DNA of 64,000 nucleotides, taken from contig NZ_VSZO01000010.1 in NCBI RefSeq assembly GCF_008312935.1, positions 124,001 through 188,000 of the forward strand. Direction: 5' to 3'. The position numbers and the translations under genes were made by a program. The notes below the pieces were generated by a model that made no database searches, was not told where the DNA came from, and saw only the letters and a list, made by a program, of their open reading frames with translations. Shown here in pieces: positions 54,821 to 64,000 of the stretch. Position 1 is the stretch's first letter. Every line of letters begins with the position of its first letter. Source of the stretch: Roseiconus lacunae (GTDB taxonomy: Bacteria > Planctomycetota > Planctomycetia > Pirellulales > Pirellulaceae).

Positions 54821-57241
54821 GTGATGATGAATCGGCCGATGATGCGTTTGCCTCACCTTACTTTGATCGTAGCAGTGTTCGGAGTTTTCGTCGGTGCGCG
54901 ATCGCTCCCGCATGCCAATGCGACTGACGTTTCCTCATTGGAATCGGCGTGGGCGTTTCAGTTGCCCGATGGAAATCCGGCTTGGTTAAAGGTCGCGACC
55001 GAGAAAGATCAGGCAAAGTCGCCGGCGGTGGAGTTGTTGTGGAGTGTTGGCAGCGCGCGGCCCGCTTCGGAGGTCCAAGTCCAGGGCAACCAGATCCGCT
55101 TCAAGCGACGTATCCGCTGGAAGCCCGGTGGTGAAGCGACGACAAAGCTGATCGACGATCCGATGGTCGCAACTTTGATCGATAAGAACACTTTGGAACT
55201 AGAATGGACACAGTCAACGGTGCGGGAGGGGCAAACATCGCAACGAACACCGAGCGACAATGAACAAGAAACGATTCGAATGCGAGGCGTCCGGATTCCC
55301 GACCCACCCTCGCCTCCCGATCTGGCCGACGTGGAGTTCGGTGATCCCATCGAATTGTTCAACGGTCGCAATCTCGATGGCTGGAAGCTATCACGCGACA
55401 ACAAGATCAACGGCTGGAGTGTGGTCGATGGCGAATTGGTGAACTCGACTCCGAAAACTGATTTTGGCGCCTATGGGGCGTACGGGAACCTAGTGACCAC
55501 GCGGGAGTTCGAGGACTTTGAATTGTCGCTCGAATACAACGTTTCTGCCGGAGGCAATAGCGGCGTTTACTTGCGCGGCATGTACGAAGCCCAGGTGGTC
55601 GATCGAGACAGCAAGATGCAAGGAATCGCCGGGCCGGGGGCGATCTTCGGGCGCTTAGCACCTCGAGAAAATGCGGCACATCCGGGCGATCAATGGAACC
55701 ACTATCGTTTGACCTTGGTGGACCGACACATCACCGTTGAACTTAACGGAAAGAAGGTCATCGACAATGAATTATTGGTCGGGTGTACCGGTGGTGGGAT
55801 CGAATCTAACGACACGAAACCGGGGCCGATTTTTTTGCAGGGCGATCACACTGCGGTTCGCTATCGAAACATCGTTCTACGACCGGTGGTGAAGTCGACA
55901 TCGAGACAGGCCACGCCAACAGTGGCAGTGCGATCGGCGACGAAGACGGCCGAGCAAAACGCCCGCCCGAATGTATTGATTATCTACGGTGATGACCAAG
56001 GTTCGGTCGATATGGGATGTTTTGGCGTCGAAGATTTGCAAACGCCCCACATGGATCGGCTTGCCAGAGAAGGCGTGCGGCTAACACAGATGTATGCCGC
56101 CGCACCGGTTTGTTCGGCCAGTCGAGTTGGATTGTTGACGGGACGTTACCCGGCGCGAGCCGGCCAGCCGGGCAATGGCGATCTGCGGACGGAAGAAACG
56201 ACGATCGCCGAAACGTTTCGCGATGCCGGTTATGCGACCGGACATGTCGGAAAGTGGCACCTCGGACGCGAAGCGAAGTCGAATCCTGCGGGGCAAGGAT
56301 TTCAGCGTTGGTTCGGTCATTTGGAAGGCTGCATCGACAACTACTCACACTTTTTCTACTGGTCGGGACCAAACCGTCATGACCTTTGGGACAACGGTCG
56401 TGAGATTCACCGCGCTGGAGAGTACTTTCCACGATTAATGGTGGACCGATGCAAAACATTTATCGATGAACAGTCCGATCAACCTTGGTTGCTGTATTGG
56501 GCTTTCAACGCGCCGCACTATCCTTACCAGGGGTCGGCCAAGTGGCTCGAAATCTATAAGGACCTGCCTTCGCCCCGCCGAGAGTATTGCGCGTTCACAT
56601 CGACCATGGATGAATACATTGGCGAAGTTTTGGACCACTTGGATCGATCGGGTCTGGCCGAGAACACGATCGTGATCTATCAGCCCGATCATGGTCATAG
56701 TACCGAAACGCGAGCCTTTGGCGGTGGCGGCAACGCGGGGCCTTACCGCGGTGCAAAGTTTTCGTTGTTTGAGGGCGGCATTCGGGTCCCGTCTGTCGTT
56801 CGTTATCCCGGGCACATTCCGGCCGGTCAAACACGCGATCAGTTTGTGACGGCGTGCGATTGGTTTCCGACACTGTGTGAGTTGTGCGAGGTCACGCCTC
56901 CGAGTGTTCGACTGGATGGACGTTCGATCGGTGATGTACTTCGCTCGAATGCCGATGCGCCACGGCAGACATTTTATTGGCAGATGGGCCGTGGGTCGGG
57001 AGCACGTCGATCAGGAGCGCAGTGGGCGATGCGTGACGGAGATTGGAAGCTGATTGGAAATCCTCGCGACACGACACTCCCACAGACCCAGCAAGTTGCG
57101 GGAGGCAAATTGAAGGAATCGCTGTTCCTGGTAAATTTGCAGTCCGATCCTGGAGAACAAACCAACGTCGTCGATCGATATCCCGACATCGTCAAACGCT
57201 TGCAGGCGATGAAGGATGATGTTCTAGCCGACTTTGACTGA
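54821..57241 (+). CDS. DUF1080-sulfatase fusion
   Basis: 806 aa. Signal peptide to ~34 (several Met starts close together, 54821-54840). Residues ~170-355 are a DUF1080 domain (ELFNGRNLDGWKL, NSGVYLRGMYEAQVVD, QWNHYRLTLVDRHITVELNG); ~383 to the end is a type I sulfatase. Formylglycine site CSASR (Cys431), metal ligands Asp391/Asp392 (IIYGDDQG), GKWHLG and GGIRVPSVVRYPG. An N-terminal ~140-residue region is novel to me. Known: sulfatases hydrolyse sulfate esters of algal polysaccharides. The fused domain may bind or cleave the glycan. Cys-type enzymes require a formylglycine-generating or anSME partner, not visible here. Confidence 0.87.
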   Translation: MMMNRPMMRLPHLTLIVAVFGVFVGARSLPHANATDVSSLESAWAFQLPDGNPAWLKVATEKDQAKSPAVELLWSVGSARPASEVQVQGNQIRFKRRIRWKPGGEATTKLIDDPMVATLIDKNTLELEWTQSTVREGQTSQRTPSDNEQETIRMRGVRIPDPPSPPDLADVEFGDPIELFNGRNLDGWKLSRDNKINGWSVVDGELVNSTPKTDFGAYGAYGNLVTTREFEDFELSLEYNVSAGGNSGVYLRGMYEAQVVDRDSKMQGIAGPGAIFGRLAPRENAAHPGDQWNHYRLTLVDRHITVELNGKKVIDNELLVGCTGGGIESNDTKPGPIFLQGDHTAVRYRNIVLRPVVKSTSRQATPTVAVRSATKTAEQNARPNVLIIYGDDQGSVDMGCFGVEDLQTPHMDRLAREGVRLTQMYAAAPVCSASRVGLLTGRYPARAGQPGNGDLRTEETTIAETFRDAGYATGHVGKWHLGREAKSNPAGQGFQRWFGHLEGCIDNYSHFFYWSGPNRHDLWDNGREIHRAGEYFPRLMVDRCKTFIDEQSDQPWLLYWAFNAPHYPYQGSAKWLEIYKDLPSPRREYCAFTSTMDEYIGEVLDHLDRSGLAENTIVIYQPDHGHSTETRAFGGGGNAGPYRGAKFSLFEGGIRVPSVVRYPGHIPAGQTRDQFVTACDWFPTLCELCEVTPPSVRLDGRSIGDVLRSNADAPRQTFYWQMGRGSGARRSGAQWAMRDGDWKLIGNPRDTTLPQTQQVAGGKLKESLFLVNLQSDPGEQTNVVDRYPDIVKRLQAMKDDVLADFD

Positions 57242-57442
57242 TGTCCCCCGTGGTGGGCTTGCAGCAGGCTCGCACGTTTCGAACATTTCCGGAAATCGAT
57301 TGATGCTAACTTGTGAGTCGACAGCGCTCGCGGCGGGCCCCGGCATCGGTGCCCCAGCCACTGACGTACGCGCGTTCGGCTGACGGGTCCAGGTTCGGTT
57401 CTTACCTTTCTATCCCTCACTAATTATCCCAAAGTTGATTCG

Positions 57443-58294
57443 ATGCCGTTGTGCCGCATCCCTAAAAGCGACGGAACCACCCAGTACGCGTTTTACCGTG
57501 ACGGAAACATTTGCCCGGTCGACTCGATCGTCGACGGTCCGGTTACCGATGAGAACGTGTTTGAACTAGCGACCGAAATCATCGGGGCGGGAAACGCCGC
57601 TGCGGATGATTCCTTCCAACCGGCACCAGCGGTGTTGTTGCCGCCGACGCCGACACCAGAAAAGATCTTTTGTATTGGGCTGAATTATCGCGACCATGCG
57701 ATCGAGACGGGGGCCGAAATCCCGACCGAACCAGTTGTCTTTAGCAAATTCAACACGGCATTGATTGGCCACGGTCAAACGATCGAACTTCCCGCGATTT
57801 CAACGAAGGTTGACTACGAAGCCGAACTGGTGGTTGTGATCGGGAAAGAAGCGAAGGACGTTGCAGCCGAACAGGTGATGGAATGTGTCTTTGGATACGC
57901 CTGTGGGCATGACGTGTCGGCACGTGATTGGCAAAAGGGCCGCCCCGGCGGACAGTGGCTGTTGGGGAAGACATTCGATACCTTCGCCCCCGTTGGCCCC
58001 TGCGTCACCTTGCGTCAAGAACTGCCCGACCCGTCGAATTTACGCGTCCAAATGGAACTCAACGGTGAAATCGTTCAGGACAGTACGACGGCACAATTGA
58101 TTTTTGACATTCCCACTGTGGTTGCCCACTTGTCAAAGTTCGTAACGTTGAAGCCCGGGGATTTGATCTTCACCGGGACGCCGCCGGGGGTTGGCGATGC
58201 CAAGGATCCACCGGTGTACTTAAAGCCGGGCGATCGCTGCAGCGTGATTGTCGAAGGCATCGGTACGCTGACCAATCAAACGACGTCGGCTTGA
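57443..58294 (+). CDS. Fumarylacetoacetate hydrolase (FAH) family protein
   Basis: 283 aa. FAH C-terminal domain signature: IFCIGLNYRDHAIETGAEIP, PVVFSKFNTALIG, VDYEAELVVVIGKEAKDV (metal-binding Glu), GYACGHDVSARDWQK, GPGxP-like FTGTPPGVGDAKDPPVYLKPGD. Typical of acylpyruvate/oxaloacetate decarboxylases and 5-carboxymethyl-2-hydroxymuconate isomerases; the exact substrate cannot be given. Cytoplasmic. Separate promoter likely because of 201 nt after the sulfatase gene. Confidence 0.87.
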   Translation: MPLCRIPKSDGTTQYAFYRDGNICPVDSIVDGPVTDENVFELATEIIGAGNAAADDSFQPAPAVLLPPTPTPEKIFCIGLNYRDHAIETGAEIPTEPVVFSKFNTALIGHGQTIELPAISTKVDYEAELVVVIGKEAKDVAAEQVMECVFGYACGHDVSARDWQKGRPGGQWLLGKTFDTFAPVGPCVTLRQELPDPSNLRVQMELNGEIVQDSTTAQLIFDIPTVVAHLSKFVTLKPGDLIFTGTPPGVGDAKDPPVYLKPGDRCSVIVEGIGTLTNQTTSA

Positions 58295-58441
58295 ACTGGA
58301 GCGAATTTGCGATTGTCTCGAACGCCGGATCACCGTGTTGAGCATCCTGGGGCGGCGTGGTTCGTGCTAGCGGGCTGTCGGAAATCCGATCGATTCAAAG
58401 TTGTCGTTTTGCTGCGCGGGTCTGATGCCAGCGCGTTCGGC

Positions 58442-60094
58442 TTAGGGTTGTTCGATGGGAGCTGAATCGCTTGGGGATCGGTCATTTTGTTGATCTTGTT
58501 CGACACGTGCTGGCACGGCGATTCGTTCGACCTGGAATTCGCGAAAGAGCAAAATCAGGTTGAGCGCCATGATTCCCAAACCGCAGAATAGGATTAAGAA
58601 TGTGACGTCGACTGGCTGTATGCCTCGCCTTCGAAACGACTCTCCCCATGTCCAAAACCAGTTTGACGCGTGCATCACGCTATAGTTGCTGGAGACCCTT
58701 CCAGTGAAGATCACGTCGAAGATGCAGGGAACCAGGATGCCGAGAAAAAGCAGTACGAGGGCGACGATCATCGGGGTGATGAACGAGGGACCGAAACGTT
58801 TCAACAGTGGCATCGAGAGCAAGCGGACGCAGCCCAAGTAGCCGAACAGATACCCCGCATTTAACGCGACTAAAAACAAAGGCGGTGACCCGTTATGACG
58901 GACAATGTCGGTCCCGGCCATCCAGCCAAACATTCCCATACCCGCCATCACGATCATTCCTGCCAGAGCAGTCGAGATGCAGAACATCAATCCCGTCCCT
59001 GGTCCCGGCATCCACCAACTGAGCAGCATTTTGGTCGCGTAGGTCGATGGCCACTCTCGCAGGACACGGGGGCTCAGTTCGCGTGATTCGCCGCAGATCA
59101 ACGTTCCGGTGAAGAACCAGTAGACGGTGATCATGATCATGCCAAGGTTGATGAACTCGATTTCCTTGGTCGCCCAAGTCGCATAAACGATGGTGACGAT
59201 CCATAGGATTTGCTGCCCCAGCATGATCGCTCGTAGCCTCGTTGAGCGATTTTCGGTTACCGGAGCAATCCTGGCGGCGGCCGCGGCAAGAAACAGTCCC
59301 ACGAACGAAAGCGCCATTGTGATCGGTAAGGCGTAGCCCAAAAATGTTCCGCTCCAGCGTTCACCGAGCACTTCGGAGAGCACAAATGCACTGAGAGTGA
59401 ACTCGGCAAAAACGACTAACGCGACCAAACCGACCAGCAGAAACGTCTGCAGTGTGCGTCCTTTTGCGACGGTCGAAAGTACCAACGCAAACGACGTCAG
59501 GACGAGCGACGTGACCAGCACCAAGACGACCGTCAATAGGATCGTGAGTAATCCGACCCCGCGGAGCAGGTAGCAGAACGCAAGGCAGGGTACGATCGCG
59601 GAAAAATAGATCAGCATCTGCAGGCAAGCGCTGTTCATTTTTCCGCTGACGATTCGCCATGCCGACAAGCGGGTGATCGCCAACATCTCGTACGTCCCTT
59701 CGTCCAGTTCCGCCGCCAGCGAGCGAAACGCGACCAGCGGGACGAAGGCCAGCATCGATACCGAAAGGATGATGAAGTAGCCACTCATCAAGTCTTGACC
59801 GCTTGGCAAGAAGTAGATGTCGGGCGCGTAACTGACCACCCCAATCACCGTCCAGGCACATGATGCGACTAACAGACAAAAGAACGTGATCAGAAACTGC
59901 CGACTCTTTAATGACTGGCGTGCTTCCTTGATCAGGATCGGATTGAGCTTAGAAACACACCGATCGCACCAACGTTCGATGTTCCCAAAGACGCCCTCCC
60001 CCTCGGGATCGAGTGCCAAGCTTGGATAGGGGATCGCATCGCTTGCACCGCCAAGCGACGGCGCGTCTGATGATTGTCGAGTCGCATCGCTCAT
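58442..60094 (-). CDS. ABC-2 type membrane permease
   Basis: 550 aa with about a dozen hydrophobic spans (FLITFFCLLVASCAWTVIGV, FFIILSVSML, LTILLTVVLVLVTSLVLTSF and others), ending in an acidic tail. ATGA overlap with the ATPase gene (60091-60094), so co-translated. Inferred permease subunit of the adjacent ABC transporter; GldF/ABC-2-like large permease with unknown substrate. Last gene of the operon. N-terminal ~50 residues soluble. Confidence 0.8.
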   Translation of the reverse strand: MSDATRQSSDAPSLGGASDAIPYPSLALDPEGEGVFGNIERWCDRCVSKLNPILIKEARQSLKSRQFLITFFCLLVASCAWTVIGVVSYAPDIYFLPSGQDLMSGYFIILSVSMLAFVPLVAFRSLAAELDEGTYEMLAITRLSAWRIVSGKMNSACLQMLIYFSAIVPCLAFCYLLRGVGLLTILLTVVLVLVTSLVLTSFALVLSTVAKGRTLQTFLLVGLVALVVFAEFTLSAFVLSEVLGERWSGTFLGYALPITMALSFVGLFLAAAAARIAPVTENRSTRLRAIMLGQQILWIVTIVYATWATKEIEFINLGMIMITVYWFFTGTLICGESRELSPRVLREWPSTYATKMLLSWWMPGPGTGLMFCISTALAGMIVMAGMGMFGWMAGTDIVRHNGSPPLFLVALNAGYLFGYLGCVRLLSMPLLKRFGPSFITPMIVALVLLFLGILVPCIFDVIFTGRVSSNYSVMHASNWFWTWGESFRRRGIQPVDVTFLILFCGLGIMALNLILLFREFQVERIAVPARVEQDQQNDRSPSDSAPIEQP

Positions 60095-61053
60095 TGAACC
60101 TTCCCCGTCGTGACTTTCAAAAATAGATCTTCGAGCGACTCATCGATCGGGCGATATTCCAACACACGAATTTTGGCGTCACACAATTGATGCAAGATTT
60201 GTATTCGGTTGTCGTTGCCAGCGACGGTTTGAAAATGGATGGCTTGTCCACGATGCTCGACATCGGTCACGGGTGGCAAGGCGTTTAGAACCTCGATCGC
60301 AGAATCCACTTCGCCATCGACGACGACGATCAAATCTTGGTGTGGTTTCGATTTGCCTTTCAGACCATCGACGGTGTCGTTGGCCAGAAGTGTGCCCTGT
60401 TCGATTATCCCAACACGATCACACATCTCGGCGAGTTCGCTGAGGATGTGACTGCTGATGAGGATCGTTTTCCCGTCGGCCGCCAGCGTTCGAATAATTT
60501 GACGCAATTCGATCCGAGCCCGAGGGTCTAAGCCGGCGGCCGGTTCATCGAGGATCAGTGTCGATGGGTCGTGGATTAACGCTCGACCTAGGCAAAGACG
60601 CTGTCGCATCCCCTTGCTCAAACCATTCATTGGTTTTTCGGACATAGATCGCATCCCGGTGAAGTCCATCACCCAGCGAATACGCCGGGTGCGTTCACGA
60701 CCAACCAATCCATTCGAACGAGCAAAGAAGTCGAGGTATTCGGCGCAGCTGGTGTCACTATAAGATCCAAATGCGTCAGGCATGAAACCCAGTCGATGAC
60801 GCACGCGATCGGGATCGTTAACCGACGAGAGCCCTTCGATAAATGCATCGCCACTGGTTGGTAGTTCGAGCGTCGAAAGGATTCGCATGCTCGTGGTCTT
60901 GCCGGCGCCGTTGGGACCGATATAGCCGAACACGCTTCCGCGAGGGACCATGAACGAAACATTGTCGACGGCTCGTGTTGGACCGAAGACCTTGGTGACC
61001 TCCTGCAATTCAATCATTGGCCCTTGCCAGGGCGTCATCGGAATTTGAGTCAT
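60091..61053 (-). CDS. ABC transporter ATP-binding protein
   Basis: 320 aa from ATG 61053, in ATGA overlap with the upstream gene (frame open to 61098). Walker A GPNGAGKTTSM, signature LSKGMRQRL, Walker B LILDEPAAGLD, H-loop SSHILSELAEM; C-terminal ~100 residues of CcmA/GldA/BcrA type. Powers the permease encoded immediately downstream; likely an export-type or membrane-remodelling ABC system. Confidence 0.92.
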   Translation of the reverse strand: MTQIPMTPWQGPMIELQEVTKVFGPTRAVDNVSFMVPRGSVFGYIGPNGAGKTTSMRILSTLELPTSGDAFIEGLSSVNDPDRVRHRLGFMPDAFGSYSDTSCAEYLDFFARSNGLVGRERTRRIRWVMDFTGMRSMSEKPMNGLSKGMRQRLCLGRALIHDPSTLILDEPAAGLDPRARIELRQIIRTLAADGKTILISSHILSELAEMCDRVGIIEQGTLLANDTVDGLKGKSKPHQDLIVVVDGEVDSAIEVLNALPPVTDVEHRGQAIHFQTVAGNDNRIQILHQLCDAKIRVLEYRPIDESLEDLFLKVTTGKVQ

Positions 61054-63290
61054 GGCAACAACCCCGCAATCACACGTACGCAACCTTCCTGAACACAATC
61101 ATCCAAGGCAAACCGCTCAGGATCGATTGCCGTAATCGCGACGAAAGCCTTCGTAGTGCTCCGTCGGTTCAATTCCGCGACCTTCTGTTCCAATCCGGTT
61201 CGAGACGAATCGGAAAAGAAGTTGCGAAATGCCGCAGGAACCCGGTTGGCGTCAGGCTCCAAACGATCACGTAGCACTGTACCGAGGATGTTCGGTTCAG
61301 CTCGTTCGAACGTTGTCGTCTGGCCGGCAGATAATTTATAGGCAACCCAGTAGCCACCTCTGTCGTCACGATACGCGATCGCCTCAAGTGGTTCGTCAAG
61401 CTGGTTCGTCACTGTGGGTACGTTACCACTCGAATCGATTTTGATTGGCAGCGATTGAAACGAAGGTTGCGTTTCCAAGAACTCGGTTTGCGATCGCGTT
61501 GACAGAAACGAACCATAGAAGCGGCGACTCTCCGGCAACTGCTCGATCAAATAATCACCCGACGATTCTTGGTCCGAAGTGCGATAGGTATAGCCGGTGA
61601 TTATTTCGTAGTTACTGACCGGTAGCACCATCGAATCGATGGGAAAATGTAAGCCTTTCTTAGAATCGGCGATGGTGTAGTAAGTGTGTCGCAGCTGATC
61701 GACAGCCGGGTAATGGTCTGCTTGGGAGGCGATGCCCGCGGCGAAATCAGGATCAGCCGACACCGATGGGCTACGCGCATCGATCCAAGTCAACTGACGA
61801 ACCTTGGCACGGTTGGAAAGACCATCGGAGAGAAATGCGTAGAGGAATAAACATCCTGTGACAAGAAATGCCAACGTGGGGGCGAGAAAGTATAGCCAGT
61901 GAAGTTTGCCACGACGACGAAGGACAAAGTACAGCACCGGCCCCATCACGATCACGAACACGCCGTTGAGCAGAACAAAGATTGAAACCGGCGGTTGCCC
62001 AACCGTGCTGATCAACCATCGCCAATAGCTCTCACTGCCGCTGGAGATGTTGACGCCTTGCCGTTGATGCCAACTACGGCCTGATTGTTTCAGTGCCAGC
62101 CAAAGGTGAAACGATCCGGGGAAAGGGTCGGCTTGGTCGATCAATGCGACTCGGCCAAAACCGTACGGGAACGCTCGTACCAATTGCTTAAGTTCATCAC
62201 GATCGAGTTTCTTCGCCATCGGGCTGTTGGCGTCTTCAAGGTCTTTGTAAAAGTCACCGCGATTTCGATTGGCGCTGACGATCGTTTCGTTGTAATAAAA
62301 CGATCCCGAGTACTCTTGATACACGTAATTGTGTTCAATGTTTTTGGAATTGAGTTCCATCGCATTCGTGAAGTCGCCAACGTAATTCGTGGCATCGACG
62401 TCGTTTGGTGTTGCCAACCAATGTCCCGCCTCAAATCCGTCAGCTGGCAGATCATAAGTCCAGATCTGGCCTCCGGCGGCAACCCACTTTTGAATCGCCC
62501 GCAGAATCTTCGGGCGTTCGCGTTCCAGCCGCAACAGTACCGAGCAGGGGAGAATCAATGTGTCGAGTTGGCTGTAGGCCAGCCAATCATCGCGAAGCGA
62601 TGCCTCTTGTTGAATACGAAACCTTAAGCGTCCAGAGTCAAGCTGTGACGCAAAATTGAAAGCGTCTTGGTCGGTAAGTCGATCGGCCTTTTTATTACGA
62701 GGAATCGAGTCGTTCCCGATCACCGAGCTAAGCGCACGAAGATCGGGAAATCTTTCCCAGACACCATTTTGTAAGCGGGCGTCCAAAGGGATGACGACGC
62801 CGATCGACTGTTGTTGCCCCCAGTACTGAACCGGTTGTGGAATGCTGGTACGCGAAGCGCGGCGGTGGGTTCGGCGACCGTCTTCTTCGATCACAATCGC
62901 AATCCACTCCCATCGATAGTACGAGGGGACATTGACGTCGACTTGGTGCGCCGTCACGCCTTCGGGAACAACGACGTCGACAGCATACTGATAGTCCAGT
63001 CGTGTTTGATAAGTCGTGCGAGGCCGAAGTAGAATGCGAAGGTTCCGTTGCCTCGTAAAACTGGCCCCTAAGGGAACGAACCGTAGCTTGAGGGGGTGGA
63101 AACCGTCACCGCCAACTTGCTCACTGAGGACAGTCAACTGAAAGCCGACGTCCTGTGGTTTGGTGGGGGCAACGCCGACGACAATTTCGGCTCGAAGGGA
63201 TTGGCTAGGCGTCGCGCCAATGACCAGGCTAATCACCATCAAGAGCCATCCCGTGACGGCGGTACGCTTGGATCGAAAACCTCCGCTCAT
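61050..63290 (-). CDS. Large exported/membrane protein of the ABC operon, unknown function
   Basis: 746 aa. Signal peptide (~12-34, VTGWLLMVISLVIGATPSQS). Long extracytoplasmic part including a segment resembling a type-4 glutamine-amidotransferase-like fold (DTLILPCSVLLRLERERPKILR, QIWTYDLPADGF). Two to three transmembrane helices near 445-510 (PVSIFVLLNGVFVIVMGPVL, WLYFLAPTLAFLVTG), then another soluble region. Similar to the large accessory proteins (GldG/DUF4350-like) seen with ABC-2 operons. TGATG overlap upstream and ATGA overlap downstream bind it to the operon. Confidence 0.65.
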   Translation of the reverse strand: MSGGFRSKRTAVTGWLLMVISLVIGATPSQSLRAEIVVGVAPTKPQDVGFQLTVLSEQVGGDGFHPLKLRFVPLGASFTRQRNLRILLRPRTTYQTRLDYQYAVDVVVPEGVTAHQVDVNVPSYYRWEWIAIVIEEDGRRTHRRASRTSIPQPVQYWGQQQSIGVVIPLDARLQNGVWERFPDLRALSSVIGNDSIPRNKKADRLTDQDAFNFASQLDSGRLRFRIQQEASLRDDWLAYSQLDTLILPCSVLLRLERERPKILRAIQKWVAAGGQIWTYDLPADGFEAGHWLATPNDVDATNYVGDFTNAMELNSKNIEHNYVYQEYSGSFYYNETIVSANRNRGDFYKDLEDANSPMAKKLDRDELKQLVRAFPYGFGRVALIDQADPFPGSFHLWLALKQSGRSWHQRQGVNISSGSESYWRWLISTVGQPPVSIFVLLNGVFVIVMGPVLYFVLRRRGKLHWLYFLAPTLAFLVTGCLFLYAFLSDGLSNRAKVRQLTWIDARSPSVSADPDFAAGIASQADHYPAVDQLRHTYYTIADSKKGLHFPIDSMVLPVSNYEIITGYTYRTSDQESSGDYLIEQLPESRRFYGSFLSTRSQTEFLETQPSFQSLPIKIDSSGNVPTVTNQLDEPLEAIAYRDDRGGYWVAYKLSAGQTTTFERAEPNILGTVLRDRLEPDANRVPAAFRNFFSDSSRTGLEQKVAELNRRSTTKAFVAITAIDPERFALDDCVQEGCVRVIAGLLP

Positions 63291-63727
63291 CAGTGATCCG
63301 CCTCTGTTTTCGTGTTGGCGATCGCCCCGGTCACGTCACTCGATTCGGTCTCCGAACCGTGAAGAGGTCCGCCGTCGCTAGACAGAGTTAATCCGTGCTG
63401 TATTAATCCAAGCTGTGCTGATCCGGTTGGAACTTGGCCGGGCATCCATTGTGTGGGGGTATGAACGCGTTGTTGTTGAGCATCCCCGGCGGCGACGGCG
63501 CCGACTGTCGAAAAAAGGCTCGCCAACGAGAAACTGCCCACGTACAGCAAGAAGGGCGTCACCAATGCCAGGATCGCAGCCATCGCCATCACTGCCCAGG
63601 TCGTGTGATGGGCGATGGCTTGCTGAAAGATTGCCATCGCAACCCCCGATAGGGTCACGACCCCAATCAGCAATCGAAGTGAGATTTTGGGAAGCATCGG
63701 GGTGGAGGAGGCTTTACTCATTGGCAT
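63290..63727 (-). CDS. Small membrane protein of the ABC operon
   Basis: 145 aa from ATG 63727 (GTG 63730 or ATG 63718 possible). Two hydrophobic segments (ISLRLLIGVVTLSGVAMAIF, MAMAAILALVTPFLLYVGSF) followed by a ~75-residue polar tail. Stop overlaps the next start (TGATG). No family recognised. First gene of the four-gene operon; 202 nt separate it from the divergent glycosyltransferase. Confidence 0.6.
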   Translation of the reverse strand: MPMSKASSTPMLPKISLRLLIGVVTLSGVAMAIFQQAIAHHTTWAVMAMAAILALVTPFLLYVGSFSLASLFSTVGAVAAGDAQQQRVHTPTQWMPGQVPTGSAQLGLIQHGLTLSSDGGPLHGSETESSDVTGAIANTKTEADH

Positions 63728-63929
63728 CACTGTTGACTGGCATCACTGGGGGTAAGATGAACGCCCAATTTAGCAGGGTTCGCTTGCATACGGCACAACG
63801 CCGAACGAATTTGGGCGGTCGCAAACTTCAAAAACATCTCTTTCCAGAAAATCCGAAGTTTTGCTAAAGATGAGATGTCGCGGTGTTGCTATCCCGACGA
63901 AACGAGCGAAACCGAAAGAGAAACGGCGA

Positions 63930-64000
63930 ATGAGAATTCTTTACGAAGGAGCGATTTTCCAAATCCTTCGCTGTGGCGGCGTCGCCCGCTACTTCTCTGA
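63930..64000 (+). CDS. Glycosyltransferase family 4 (partial, 3' end outside window)
   Basis: Twenty-three codons visible: MRILYEGAIFQILRCGGVAR then YFSE. This matches the N-terminus of GT4 glycosyltransferases (MRILYDGxxFxxxxxGGIxRYF), the first Rossmann strand and Gly-rich loop. Divergent from the ABC operon. The remainder lies beyond the right edge. Confidence 0.7.
   Translation, partial: MRILYEGAIFQILRCGGVARYFS

Noticed and set aside
1-64000. CRISPR arrays, complete insertion sequences, rRNA operons, replication origin
   Set aside because: Looked for regularly spaced direct repeats, transposase signatures and rRNA-like stretches; none seen.

Overview
The window is chromosomal DNA from a planctomycete, most likely of the Pirellulaceae (Rhodopirellula-like). 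Supporting markers are a DUF1559 prepilin-like protein, three giant TPR/FG-GAP/ASPIC-UnbV lipoproteins, an ECF-like sigma factor translationally coupled to a membrane Ser/Thr kinase, DUF1080 and sulfatase genes, a PEP-CTERM protein, DUF2126, and a Cys-rich secreted protein of a type I associate with planctomycetes. The assignment rests on gene content only.

Region by region. 1-3.9 kb (minus): acyl-adenylate ligase, Fe(II)/2-oxoglutarate oxidase, FcoT-like thioesterase and a carrier-protein/NRPS gene that runs off the left edge. This is the gene set that makes isonitrile lipopeptides in Actinobacteria (ScoA-E; Mycobacterium tuberculosis Rv0097-Rv0101), here preceded at 15 nt by a PEP-CTERM gene. 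It is the most exciting content of the window. 4-7.5 kb: PEP-CTERM, Cys-rich and PhyH proteins and a 58-residue lipoprotein. 8.3-17.5 kb: three paralogous FG-GAP/UnbV lipoproteins. 17.5-20.1 kb: a gene desert, then DUF1559 with a strong terminator. 20-25 kb: DUF2126, a serine hydrolase and a BtuF-like protein coupled to metR, which is divergent from metE. 28-36.5 kb: beta-barrel protein, kinase/sigma pair, an unknown protein, PhoD-like phosphatase, DUF374 acyltransferase. 36.5-40.7 kb: SSS transporter, ornithine-type decarboxylase, CPBP protease.

40.8-46.9 kb is a decaying accessory segment. It holds a 5'-truncated suppressor-of-fused gene, Imm11-like and Imm44-like immunity genes with no toxin, and three genes broken by identifiable lesions: a methyltransferase lipoprotein frameshifted by a 10-bp tandem duplication, an AhpD/CMD gene with frameshift and nonsense codon, and a small methyltransferase with a nonsense codon. 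Within it lies an intact Rrf2-methyltransferase-thioredoxin-reductase-like operon. The segment ends at tRNA-Pro(GGG).

47-51.2 kb (minus) is an Mla-like lipid transport operon whose ATPase has lost its Walker A and signature motifs. 51.5-64 kb carries pyrF, a GT2 glycosyltransferase, a DUF1080 protein, a DUF1080-sulfatase fusion, an FAH-family hydrolase, a four-gene ABC-type membrane operon, and the start of a GT4 glycosyltransferase at the right edge. Many neighbours share 1-4 nt stop/start overlaps, so translational coupling is a common device here.
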